NCBI GenBank assembly: GCA_015491055.1
Contig: WFWP01000011.1
Span: forward strand, 1 to 14,259
DNA from: Patescibacteria group bacterium
GTDB lineage: Bacteria > Patescibacteriota > Minisyncoccia > Phycocordibacterales > UBA2100
Length of the DNA: 14,259 nt
Direction of reading: 5' to 3'
The notes beneath the pieces are model-generated. The model saw only the letters and a program-made list of their open reading frames with translations, did not search any database and was not told the DNA's origin. Shown here in pieces: positions 6,605 through 13,077 of this stretch. The position numbers and the translations under genes are program-made. Position 1 is the stretch's first letter. Each line of letters opens with the position of its first letter.

Positions 6605-8290
6605 ATGAATAGTTTATTAAAACAGGAATATAACGGAAATAATACTTTCTTTTTATACGTGATTTCAAGCCTTATGGGCGTATTGTTTTTGCATGTTCTG
6701 TTTTATCCATTGTTTGTAACTGCTGATCATATGAGACCGGTGAAGTGGACTTGTGGAAACGGTACGGGAACTGACTTGCGCATTATGCAAAATGCTCAAA
6801 GCGCGTATTGCGTATCGGATCCGATTGTGGAGGATTTTAATGTTCCGGTGCCTGCGGTGTGGAAACTCGCGGAAAATGAAAGACGATATATTTGGCTTCA
6901 ATATGGCGGACATATATATGATCCGACCGTTTCGGTGCAATATGGAACTCGTTTGGTGAAAATTGATGATTCGGACAACGATATTGGTACCGTTGCTTGC
7001 GGTGGCACGGTACCTAAAGGTACACGCGTAAAAATACAAATTATACCGCAAGCGCGGCAAGATGTGTTTTGGTTTAATACCGGGGGAGCGTTTGACACTC
7101 CGTATGGTATATGGGCGCAAAATGCCGAATTGCAAAATCCCGAAAATGTTTTGTGTGTGGATGATAATTTTGTGTATCAACACGGTCGAGGAACTCCATG
7201 GTTCAAAAGCTATGCTACATTTGTCGTCAATCCTCCCGTTACGAATATAAATGTGACAGGGGCTTCATGTGAAGGGTCTACATCCGATAGTGAACGCGTA
7301 TGTAATTTGGATATCGTAGGTTCTGTATCTTTTGATACAACATTTTCAAATGTGTTCGGTTATTTCTACGGTGCCAATAAATATAGAAAAGATCGCCTTA
7401 ATAATACTCCTTCTGGTATTTGTTATGCGCGCAGATCGTTTTTGGTGAACCATGCGGCGTATAAGGAAGATCGCACAACGGGTAGGTACCCAGTTTATAA
7501 AGGTCGCGCCAAATGGGAAAACCAACCCAAAATAGAAGTCCCGGACCAAACAATATCATGTTCCGTAACTGTGGAAGATGTCTCCGGTGAACCTCCCGCA
7601 ACACCAACCGTATATTCCAACGGATCGTGTGTTATCGGAAGCGCGTTTACATTAAACATAAACTCAACAGATCCGGACAATGACGCTATCCGATATGGCA
7701 TAGATTGGGACAATAACGGCACGGTTGATCAATTCACACCCGCAACCGGTTATGTGCCGAGCGGCACAACTCAATCGCTAAGTCGCACATACACAACTGA
7801 AGGGACAAAAACGATTCGCGTACTCGCGCAAGATGAGAAAGGTCTTACATCGGGGTGGGTGACCGCATCGTTTGAGTGCGGTTCCGACCCTGAGGGCGGC
7901 GGAGTTGCAACAACCGAAGTGGCGATTTCGGTGACGGGAGGAGAAAGCGGCGCAAACACGGGCGGTGTTGCGAGAGATCCGGATGGAATAGCCACAAATG
8001 AAGATTTGTTCATAAAAGCCATACCGTCTTTGGTGGTGGCGGGTCAAACTTCCAAGGTGCATTGGAGTGCCGTTGATGTGGTGTCATGCACCGTTTCTGG
8101 GTCAAACGGAGATGGTCTGGCAAGCAGTTCAACGGGCTTATGGGATGGATTATTGTCTCCCGCGGGAGGGGTTACCACTTCCGCAATCGCCGAGCCCGTT
8201 ACATACACTTTGAGGTGTTTGGATAAAGACGGTAAGGAGTTCAGCAAAGATGCCAAAGTGCTTATATCTCCGACATGGAATGAGTTTTAA
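6605..8290 (+). CDS. Exported protein with PKD-like and Ig-like C-terminal domains
   Basis: 561 aa. An unusually long N-terminal export signal is seen: polar residues 1-13, then a hydrophobic stretch at 15-40 ending VTA, which could be cleaved or serve as an anchor. Residues 41-320 are rich in aromatic residues and contain spaced cysteines (C50, C69, C132, C184, C222, C233, C273, C319); I do not recognise this part. A PKD-like domain covers about 335-425 (STDPDNDAIRYGIDWDNNG, then SRTYTTEGTKTIRVLAQDEKG). Residues 466-555 form an Ig-like module common in Parcubacteria surface proteins (IPSLVVAGQTSKVHWSA, SCTVSGSNGDG, TYTLRCLDKDG). It starts a two-gene cluster, 27 bp before the next exported protein. 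Probably a surface or periplasm-equivalent protein; no enzymatic motif is visible. Confidence 0.82.
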   Translation: MNSLLKQEYNGNNTFFLYVISSLMGVLFLHVLFYPLFVTADHMRPVKWTCGNGTGTDLRIMQNAQSAYCVSDPIVEDFNVPVPAVWKLAENERRYIWLQYGGHIYDPTVSVQYGTRLVKIDDSDNDIGTVACGGTVPKGTRVKIQIIPQARQDVFWFNTGGAFDTPYGIWAQNAELQNPENVLCVDDNFVYQHGRGTPWFKSYATFVVNPPVTNINVTGASCEGSTSDSERVCNLDIVGSVSFDTTFSNVFGYFYGANKYRKDRLNNTPSGICYARRSFLVNHAAYKEDRTTGRYPVYKGRAKWENQPKIEVPDQTISCSVTVEDVSGEPPATPTVYSNGSCVIGSAFTLNINSTDPDNDAIRYGIDWDNNGTVDQFTPATGYVPSGTTQSLSRTYTTEGTKTIRVLAQDEKGLTSGWVTASFECGSDPEGGGVATTEVAISVTGGESGANTGGVARDPDGIATNEDLFIKAIPSLVVAGQTSKVHWSAVDVVSCTVSGSNGDGLASSSTGLWDGLLSPAGGVTTSAIAEPVTYTLRCLDKDGKEFSKDAKVLISPTWNEF

Positions 8291-8317
8291 ATGTTACAAA
8301 TAATATAAATACATTTT

Positions 8318-9931
8318 ATGAGCAAATATTCATATATGCAATTCACGGAAATTATGTCATCGGTTAAAAAGACACTTTTATTATTGTGCGCGACATTATT
8401 GTTGTCGGTAACGGTAACAATGGCGATTGCCGAAGCTCAGGAAATGACGCAGAAGCAAATTGTGATGGATTTTCTTATGTTTGACGATGAGGGGGGTGAG
8501 ATTATGCCAATTGAAGAAGCTGAGGAATTGACGGAAGACATAATAACTCGCGCAAAATCCGAGGGGGTTGATATTGAAGACACTGTTGAATTATTGGGTT
8601 TTGCTCAGGAAGTTTTGGAAGAATATATGTTTACGGATGATTTTTACGGTGACTCTTTTGTTTCCGGAAATGTCAATTGCTTTGATTATTACAAATTCGG
8701 GTCAGTACAAGCCAATATATCCGTGCCGGTAACCGGTTTCGTATCCGGTACGATTGCCACATTTTCCGGGTATCTTACAAATAACAATCCGTATCCGATA
8801 GTGGACGGAGCGTTATATGTAAAAGTATTTAAAAAACGAGATGAGGAAGGCGGAAATGCAAACGGACCATTGGTGGTTGACCAGGCGTTTGTAAAAACTG
8901 GTATAACAATTCCGGCAAATAAATCAATTCCGATTTCTTTTCAATGGCAAGTTCCTTCTTATGCGGTGTCCGGCGAATACATGCTCGCCACATTCTTTAC
9001 CACAAGTAAGAAATTTAATTTGCTGGGACTTTCGTTCACTGACGATGTGGTGGGGAATACGATATCATTTAACATAACCGGAGAACAAGAGGGCACGGTT
9101 CTTTTTGACAAAGATGCGGTTGCGATTAACGGAGATCCTTACACATTCGCCGCGTTTCCTCCGCGAGTTTCCGCAACCGATCCCGTGTCTGTAACGGCAG
9201 TTGTGGTTAATGAGACCTATAAAGCCGTTCGTGTTCCGATTCGTTGGCGATTGTTTTATTGGGATGCGCAACGCCGCGAGAACATGATTGATGAAAAGGT
9301 TGAAGAAGTAACAATTGAAAAGAACGGTACGGCGACAGTCGTTTACAATGCGGAGGACGCAAATTATCCGGTTTATCTTTTGGAAGGTGTATTAAAATAC
9401 GAAGATACAAAATCAATTATAAATGTGCGCTTTGTGCGAGATGGAATTGACCGCATTCGTTTGAATTTTCCGGGTGTTACGGATTATCCTTTGCGCGCCG
9501 GAGAAGAGACCGCTTTGTTTTCATGTTTGCACAATACATCGTATTACACTGCGAAAAACGGTCGTCTTGAATTGAGTTTAAAAGACACAAACGGCGAGAT
9601 AATACGAGAATATGTATATGAAGGAAGCGTTACGGGCGAGATGATGGGTGTTGCGGACACATTTGTCCCGAGCAAAACATACACAGATTTCACCTTGGAA
9701 GCGCGATTGTTTGATAATGATACGCTTGTTGATGATGTTGTTTTGGAATATAACTGTAAAGATATAGCGCCCGAATTATGCAAATTATCCTTAAATGATG
9801 ATATTTCAAACACCGAGTTGTCACAAAATGTGTTCACTGCGACCGGTTGGGAATTGTCGCTTTTAGTTTTTGTTGTATTGTTTGCGCTTGTAATATTGGT
9901 TTATATTTGGAAAATGTCTCGTGACAGATAA
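8318..9931 (+). CDS. Surface protein with signal peptide and C-terminal membrane anchor
   Basis: 537 aa. A signal peptide lies near 15-41 (VKKTLLLLCATLLL, cleavage around AEA/QE). The ATG at 8354 (residue 13) would give a more usual signal length and is a possible alternative start. Residues 43-105 are strongly acidic (EEAEELTED, VDIEDTVELL). The bulk, about 115-495, is beta-rich and looks like several Ig/CARDB-like domains (VSGTIATFSGYLTNNNPYPI, VPSYAVSGEYMLATFF, VTAVVVNETYKAVRVPIRW). Residues 513-532 form one transmembrane helix followed by KMSRDR, so the chain is anchored with its body outside and a short basic tail inside. It follows the 6605 gene by 27 bp and is probably co-expressed. 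No homologous function recognised. Confidence 0.8.
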   Translation: MSKYSYMQFTEIMSSVKKTLLLLCATLLLSVTVTMAIAEAQEMTQKQIVMDFLMFDDEGGEIMPIEEAEELTEDIITRAKSEGVDIEDTVELLGFAQEVLEEYMFTDDFYGDSFVSGNVNCFDYYKFGSVQANISVPVTGFVSGTIATFSGYLTNNNPYPIVDGALYVKVFKKRDEEGGNANGPLVVDQAFVKTGITIPANKSIPISFQWQVPSYAVSGEYMLATFFTTSKKFNLLGLSFTDDVVGNTISFNITGEQEGTVLFDKDAVAINGDPYTFAAFPPRVSATDPVSVTAVVVNETYKAVRVPIRWRLFYWDAQRRENMIDEKVEEVTIEKNGTATVVYNAEDANYPVYLLEGVLKYEDTKSIINVRFVRDGIDRIRLNFPGVTDYPLRAGEETALFSCLHNTSYYTAKNGRLELSLKDTNGEIIREYVYEGSVTGEMMGVADTFVPSKTYTDFTLEARLFDNDTLVDDVVLEYNCKDIAPELCKLSLNDDISNTELSQNVFTATGWELSLLVFVVLFALVILVYIWKMSRDR

Positions 9932-9953
9932 TTTTGTTTTTCGTGCATTTTGT

Positions 9954-9981
9954 TTGACTTTGTATTTATATAGGTTAGTAT
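9954..9981 (+). promoter_or_regulatory. rplJ-rplL operon promoter
   Basis: TTGACT (9954-9959), a 16-nt spacer and TAGTAT (9976-9981); an alternative -10 box is TATATC overlapping it. The start would be near 9988, giving a leader of about 170 nt, in contrast to the short leaders elsewhere in the window. Confidence 0.6.
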
Positions 9982-9987
9982 ATCTCG

Positions 9988-10159
9988 CGCAGAGCCGAAG
10001 AAGGTGTGCGTTTCGTTGCGGTTTTCAAGTTGCGGCGAATGTCAGACATGCCCAGGTCGATCGGCTCCATTACAAGTTGTAAAATATCGGCTCATATTTT
10101 TTGCGACCTGTTGATTTGGTTGCGAATATGCATGTCGGTATTTTGTAATAAAATTCATA
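9988..10159 (+). promoter_or_regulatory. Structured rplJ leader, candidate L10 leader for autoregulation
   Basis: The leader folds into a nested stem. GAGCCGA (9992-9998) pairs with TCGGCTC (10061-10067); GGTGTG (10003-10008) pairs with CATGCC (10047-10052); TTCGTTGC (10012-10019) pairs with GCGGCGAA (10032-10039), with G-U pairs. L10-L12 complexes are known to repress their operon by binding such leaders in Escherichia coli and Bacillus. A second TCGGCTC at 10087-10093 can replace the first as partner. A further imperfect stem (CATATT...GCGACC 10093-10108, GGTTGCGAATATG 10118-10130) lies before the start codon. Position and shape support the call; similarity to the known motif was not computed. 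Confidence 0.6.
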
Positions 10160-10654
10160 ATGGCGAAAACAAGAAAACAAAAGGAGGAGATCTTGGATAA
10201 ACTTTCAACGGTTTTTCAAGAGTCCGCATCCACCGTGTTTGTTCACTTCAAAGGTATCGGTGTTGTGAATGAGACGAAAATGCGACACGCTCTTGAAAAT
10301 GACGGGGTGCATTATTTTGTCGCAAAGAAAACTCTTATGCGAAAAGCGTCCGAGAATACCGATATTGATGGTGACATGCCGGAACTTGAAGGCGAAGTTG
10401 CGATCGCATATGGAGCCGATGATCCTACGGCTCCCGCCAGACTTGTTTACGAATTCTCCAAACAGTTTGGTGAGGATAGTTTGTCCATAATCGGTGGAAT
10501 CTATGAAAATAAATTCATGGACAAATCGTCAATGCGAGAAATAGCCACAATACCTCCGATTGATGTATTGAGGGGCATGTTCGCCAATGTGATAAACAGC
10601 CCCATACAGCGATTTGCCGTTGCGCTTAAAGCCGTTGCGGATAAAAAGGCTTAA
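10160..10654 (+). CDS. rplJ: 50S ribosomal protein L10
   Basis: 164 aa, within the usual range for L10. L10 anchors the L7/L12 dimers on 23S rRNA at the GTPase stalk. The N-terminal rRNA-binding domain is visible: MAKTRKQKEEILDKL, STVFVHFKGIGV, MRHALENDGVHYFVAKKTLMR, then EGEVAIAYGADDPTAPARLV. The L7/L12-binding helix is at the C-terminus (INSPIQRFAVALKAVADKKA, 145-164). It is followed 38 bp later by rplL, the standard order. No Shine-Dalgarno site precedes the ATG; an AT-rich stretch does. Expression is probably controlled through the structured leader. Confidence 0.95.
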   Translation: MAKTRKQKEEILDKLSTVFQESASTVFVHFKGIGVVNETKMRHALENDGVHYFVAKKTLMRKASENTDIDGDMPELEGEVAIAYGADDPTAPARLVYEFSKQFGEDSLSIIGGIYENKFMDKSSMREIATIPPIDVLRGMFANVINSPIQRFAVALKAVADKKA

Positions 10655-10692
10655 CAATATTATAATTATTAACCGTTAACCGTAAAATAATT

Positions 10693-11235
10693 ATGATTGA
10701 AGACAAGACACAAGAGACAAGCAATCAAGAAGATGCAAAAGAAGAAGAGCAAACTGCAAACAACGATAATTCAAACGACTCAAAAACCAAAGAAAGTTCA
10801 GCCGGTGAAGAAGTGGTAAAGGAAGAAAATAAAGAAGATGCGGAAGAAGACGTATTGCAAGATTTGCCCGAAGAACACAAAGAGATTATCGAAAAAGTTG
10901 AAAACATGACCGTGGTTGAATTGAACGCTTTGGTCAAGGCGATTGAGAAAAGATTCGGGGTGTCGGCCGCCGCGGTGGCGGTTGCGGCGGGCGGATCCGC
11001 AGATGCCGGCGGAGCGGAAGATAAAGATGAATTTGATGTGAAGTTGGTAAGTTTTGGAGACAAGAAGATTGCGGTAATAAAAGAGGTTAAGTCATTGCTT
11101 GGTTTGGGATTGAAAGAAGCGAAAGAACTTGTAGAGAGTGCGCCTGCGGATTTGAAGAGCGGAGTAAAGAAGGAAGAGGCGGAGGAATGGAAAGAAAAAT
11201 TGGAAGCCGCGGGAGCAACTGTGGAACTTGCATAG
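10693..11235 (+). CDS. rplL: 50S ribosomal protein L7/L12 with long acidic N-terminal extension
   Basis: 180 aa against the usual 120-125. Residues 61-180 are a normal L7/L12: dimerisation domain [23 protein letters not shown] (68-90), Ala/Gly hinge (91-109), and C-terminal factor-binding domain ([33 protein letters not shown], ending GATVELA). The first 60 residues are a low-complexity polar tail with 22 Asp/Glu and 6 Lys. There is no ATG between codons 1 and 72. TTG codons at 10855 and 10864 could start a normal-length chain, but nothing in the upstream bases marks them as better than the ATG. A strong terminator follows. Confidence 0.93.
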   Translation: MIEDKTQETSNQEDAKEEEQTANNDNSNDSKTKESSAGEEVVKEENKEDAEEDVLQDLPEEHKEIIEKVENMTVVELNALVKAIEKRFGVSAAAVAVAAGGSADAGGAEDKDEFDVKLVSFGDKKIAVIKEVKSLLGLGLKEAKELVESAPADLKSGVKKEEAEEWKEKLEAAGATVELA

Positions 11236-11262
11236 TATTGTTTCCCAGGCCGGACGCGTTAA

Positions 11263-11300
11263 AAAAACGATTCGCATATTGTTTTGCGAATCGTTTTTGT
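11263..11300 (+). terminator. Rho-independent terminator of the rplJ-rplL operon
   Basis: A 14-bp perfect stem: 11263-11276 pairs with 11285-11298, with the core ACGATTCGCA against TGCGAATCGT and A/T flanks. The loop is 8 nt and the stem ends in a run of five T. It lies 28 bp after the rplL stop. Confidence 0.92.
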
Positions 11301-11326
11301 ATTAAGTTTTAGGTATATGTTATAAT
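11297..11326 (+). promoter_or_regulatory. Promoter of the winged-helix gene, extended -10, leaderless
   Basis: TTGTAT (11297-11302, overlapping the terminator tail), an 18-nt spacer and TATAAT (11321-11326), preceded by TGT, which makes a perfect extended -10. The ATG begins 8 nt after the box, where transcription should start. Confidence 0.65.
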
Positions 11327-11334
11327 CCGCGTGT

Positions 11335-11964
11335 ATGGTAATGAAAGATCCTCTCGCAAAGTTGTTCGGTTCAGCCGGAAGGTTGAAAATTATGCGTCTG
11401 TTTATGGCGCAAGATGAGGCATGCTTGACCCAAACCGAAGTACAGAGTCAAACAAAAACCGTGAAGACAACGGTTTCCAAAGAATTAAAATTGTTGCATC
11501 AAGTTGGATTTTTGAAAAAAACCAAATGCAAAATTGAGGTAGTGAAAAAATTGAAGACTAAAGATAAGATTGTTTATAAACATGTGCCCGGATTTGCATT
11601 AAACAAGGAATTTGAATATTTGCAGGCGTTAAGAATTTTATTAACACAGGTTAGCGAAGAGCAAAAAGAGTCTTTGGTAAAACGCGTTCGCAGGGCCGGT
11701 CGTATTAAAATGTTGGTTGCTGGGGGCGTATTTATGCAGTGTGACAAATGCAGGGTTGATGTGCTTGTGGTTGGAGACGCAATAAAACAAAGGACACTTG
11801 AAAATGCAATACGGGCCACGGAAGCGGAATTGGGACATGGTTTGCGTTACGCGGTTTTTTCAACAAATGAATTTAGGTATAGGGTTGACATGAGAGATAA
11901 ATTGATTTGCGATATTTTTGATGAACCGCACACAAAATTGATTGACAGATTGAATTTGGTATAG
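11335..11964 (+). CDS. Winged helix-turn-helix protein with nucleotidyltransferase-like C-terminal domain
   Basis: 209 aa. Residues 5-65 form a winged helix of ArsR/MarR-like pattern: LAKLFGSAGRLKIMRLF, then TQTEVQSQTKTVKTTVSKELKLL as the recognition helices (broken across 32-54), and FLKKTKCKIEVVKKLKTKD as the wing. Residues 118-205 resemble the minimal nucleotidyltransferase fold often fused to such domains in Patescibacteria (RAGRIKMLVAGGVFM, VDVLVVGD, FRYRVDMRDKLICDIFDEP). The catalytic signature is degenerate: the usual Gly-Ser is GG, and the usual D-x-D before LLVVGD reads R-V-D. It may therefore bind nucleotides or only dimerise. It is expressed from its own promoter between the rplL terminator and a hairpin-rich gap. 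Probably a DNA-binding regulator; its targets are unknown. The ATG at 11341 is an alternative start. Confidence 0.75.
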   Translation: MVMKDPLAKLFGSAGRLKIMRLFMAQDEACLTQTEVQSQTKTVKTTVSKELKLLHQVGFLKKTKCKIEVVKKLKTKDKIVYKHVPGFALNKEFEYLQALRILLTQVSEEQKESLVKRVRRAGRIKMLVAGGVFMQCDKCRVDVLVVGDAIKQRTLENAIRATEAELGHGLRYAVFSTNEFRYRVDMRDKLICDIFDEPHTKLIDRLNLV

Positions 11965-12250
11965 ATGGATTTGGCGATGAATTTATTTAATCCGGATCTT
12001 ATACCGCTTTATCTGCGGATTCCAAACCCGATTTAGACGGTTCTTTGCTTATTGTAGCTTTGACATTTGCCGGTTACGGACAAACCGATTACCCACGACT
12101 TTACAGTGTGGGGTTAAGGTAATCGGTTCAAGTTATTAATGTTGCATCTTGCAAAAGTGTGTTAAAATAACGGCACTGCGCGATATATATATCGCGTGTG
12201 TTTTGGAATAATTAGCATGATTTTATTAGTAAGTTAATAATCATAAACAT
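11965..12250. other. Hairpin-rich intergenic region with an 18-bp perfect palindrome
   Basis: Three structures are seen. AATCCGGAT (11989-11997) pairs with ATC-CGGATT at 12011-12021, with a 2-nt bulge. A perfect 11-bp inverted repeat AACCGATTACC (12083-12093) pairs with GGTAATCGGTT (12118-12128) around an inner CAC/GTG stem. The palindrome CGCGATATATATATCGCG lies at 12179-12196. A TAAAAT box at 12163-12168 with TTGCAT at 12142-12147 is a weak promoter candidate whose start would fall beside the palindrome. A second candidate, TTAGCA (12212-12217) with AATAAT (12236-12241), would give a leaderless mRNA for the next gene. No T-run follows the hairpins and no gene was found. Confidence 0.55.
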
Positions 12251-12934
12251 ATGTTGTTAGATTCATGGGCAATTATTTTGCAAGAAGCCTTTCAGGATGT
12301 TTTTAGGACATTCGTCAATTTTGTACCTAATGTCGTGGGGGCGATTTTGTTCCTTGCAATAGGTTGGGTTATGGGAATTGTGTTGGCTCGCGTGGTTACA
12401 CAAGTGGTTGGCGCGATTAAGTTGGATTCTGCATTGAGGTACGCGGGAGTTGAAACGATTCTAAACAAAGCCGGCATACGATTAAATTCTCCGGTGTTTA
12501 TGGGGGAATTGGTGAAATGGTTGATAATCATCACATTTTTGATGTTTTCTTTGAATGTGATAGGTCTTGGAGCCGCGGCGTTATTTATAAAAGATGCGAT
12601 CGGGATTATTTTGCCTCAAGTTGTGTTGGCGGCCGTTATATTGATAATAACCGCTGTTGTTGCCAGATTCGTTGACGGTTTGGTTACCGGATCGGCGAAA
12701 GCGACAGGTGTGGAATCCGCGAACTTTATAGGAAACCTTGCAAAATGGGCTATCTGGGTAATGGGTGGTTTGACGGCGTTCGCTCAACTAGGTGTTGACG
12801 GATCGTTTGTTTACACTTTGTTCACCGGAGTGGTGGTAGCGTTTTCTTTGGCGTTCGGATTGGCATTCGGGTTGGGAGGTCAAGATGCGGCCGCAAAATA
12901 CATTGAGAAATTGAAGGAGGACATGAAGAAATAA
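12251..12934 (+). CDS. TM-helix repeat membrane protein related to MscS-type channels
   Basis: 227 aa and very hydrophobic, with four or five transmembrane segments at about 24-47, 86-108, 118-142, 161-182 and 187-208. It matches the pattern of the conserved TM-helix family (PF05552): repeated units of the form VVGAILFLAIGWVMGIVLARVV, and a final AFGLAFGLGGQDAAAKYIEKL that resembles the pore-lining helix of MscS (gly/ala pattern, then Q/K-D-A-A). The soluble beta domain of MscS is absent; the chain ends soon after the last helix with KLKEDMKK. It likely forms or modulates a membrane pore responding to osmotic change, a role inferred from the family. A terminator follows, so it is transcribed separately from the true MscS gene at 13078. 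Confidence 0.82.
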   Translation: MLLDSWAIILQEAFQDVFRTFVNFVPNVVGAILFLAIGWVMGIVLARVVTQVVGAIKLDSALRYAGVETILNKAGIRLNSPVFMGELVKWLIIITFLMFSLNVIGLGAAALFIKDAIGIILPQVVLAAVILIITAVVARFVDGLVTGSAKATGVESANFIGNLAKWAIWVMGGLTAFAQLGVDGSFVYTLFTGVVVAFSLAFGLAFGLGGQDAAAKYIEKLKEDMKK

Positions 12935-12964
12935 ATAGTTATAGTGTTTGACGCGGTTGTTCGT

Positions 12965-12998
12965 AACACGCCTTGTTTGAATAAGCAAGGCGTGTTTT
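12965..12998 (+). terminator. Rho-independent terminator after the TM-helix gene
   Basis: An 11-bp perfect stem AACACGCCTTG (12965-12975) and CAAGGCGTGTT (12986-12996), with a 10-nt loop and a TTTT run ending the stem. Confidence 0.85.
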
Positions 12999-13042
12999 GT
13001 GATGCATCTTTACATGGTTCCGATAACGGATACCTTAACATA

Positions 13043-13070
13043 TTGCATTGTAATATACACCTGTTATTAT
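13043..13070 (+). promoter_or_regulatory. Promoter of the MscS gene, extended -10, leaderless
   Basis: TTGCAT (13043-13048), a 16-nt spacer and TATTAT (13065-13070) with the TGT extension at 13062-13064. The ATG follows 7 nt after the box. GAGG at 13073-13076 is only 1 nt from the ATG, too close to work as a Shine-Dalgarno site. Confidence 0.6.
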
Positions 13071-13077
13071 TTGAGGT

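Noticed and set aside
10006-10200. 64-residue frame overlapping the rplJ leader and start
   Set aside because: It crosses the structured leader and overlaps rplJ out of frame, with no family resemblance.
10725-11063. 112-residue Ser-rich frame on the minus strand
   Set aside because: Antisense of the acidic and alanine-rich codons of rplL.
12060-12065. Consensus TTGACA as a -35 box
   Set aside because: No acceptable -10 box lies 15-19 nt downstream.
12083-12128. Inverted repeat as a terminator for the winged-helix gene
   Set aside because: The loop is long and no T-run follows the stem.
13073-13076. GAGG as a Shine-Dalgarno site for mscS
   Set aside because: Only 1 nt separates it from the ATG, and the promoter position predicts that the mRNA starts after it.
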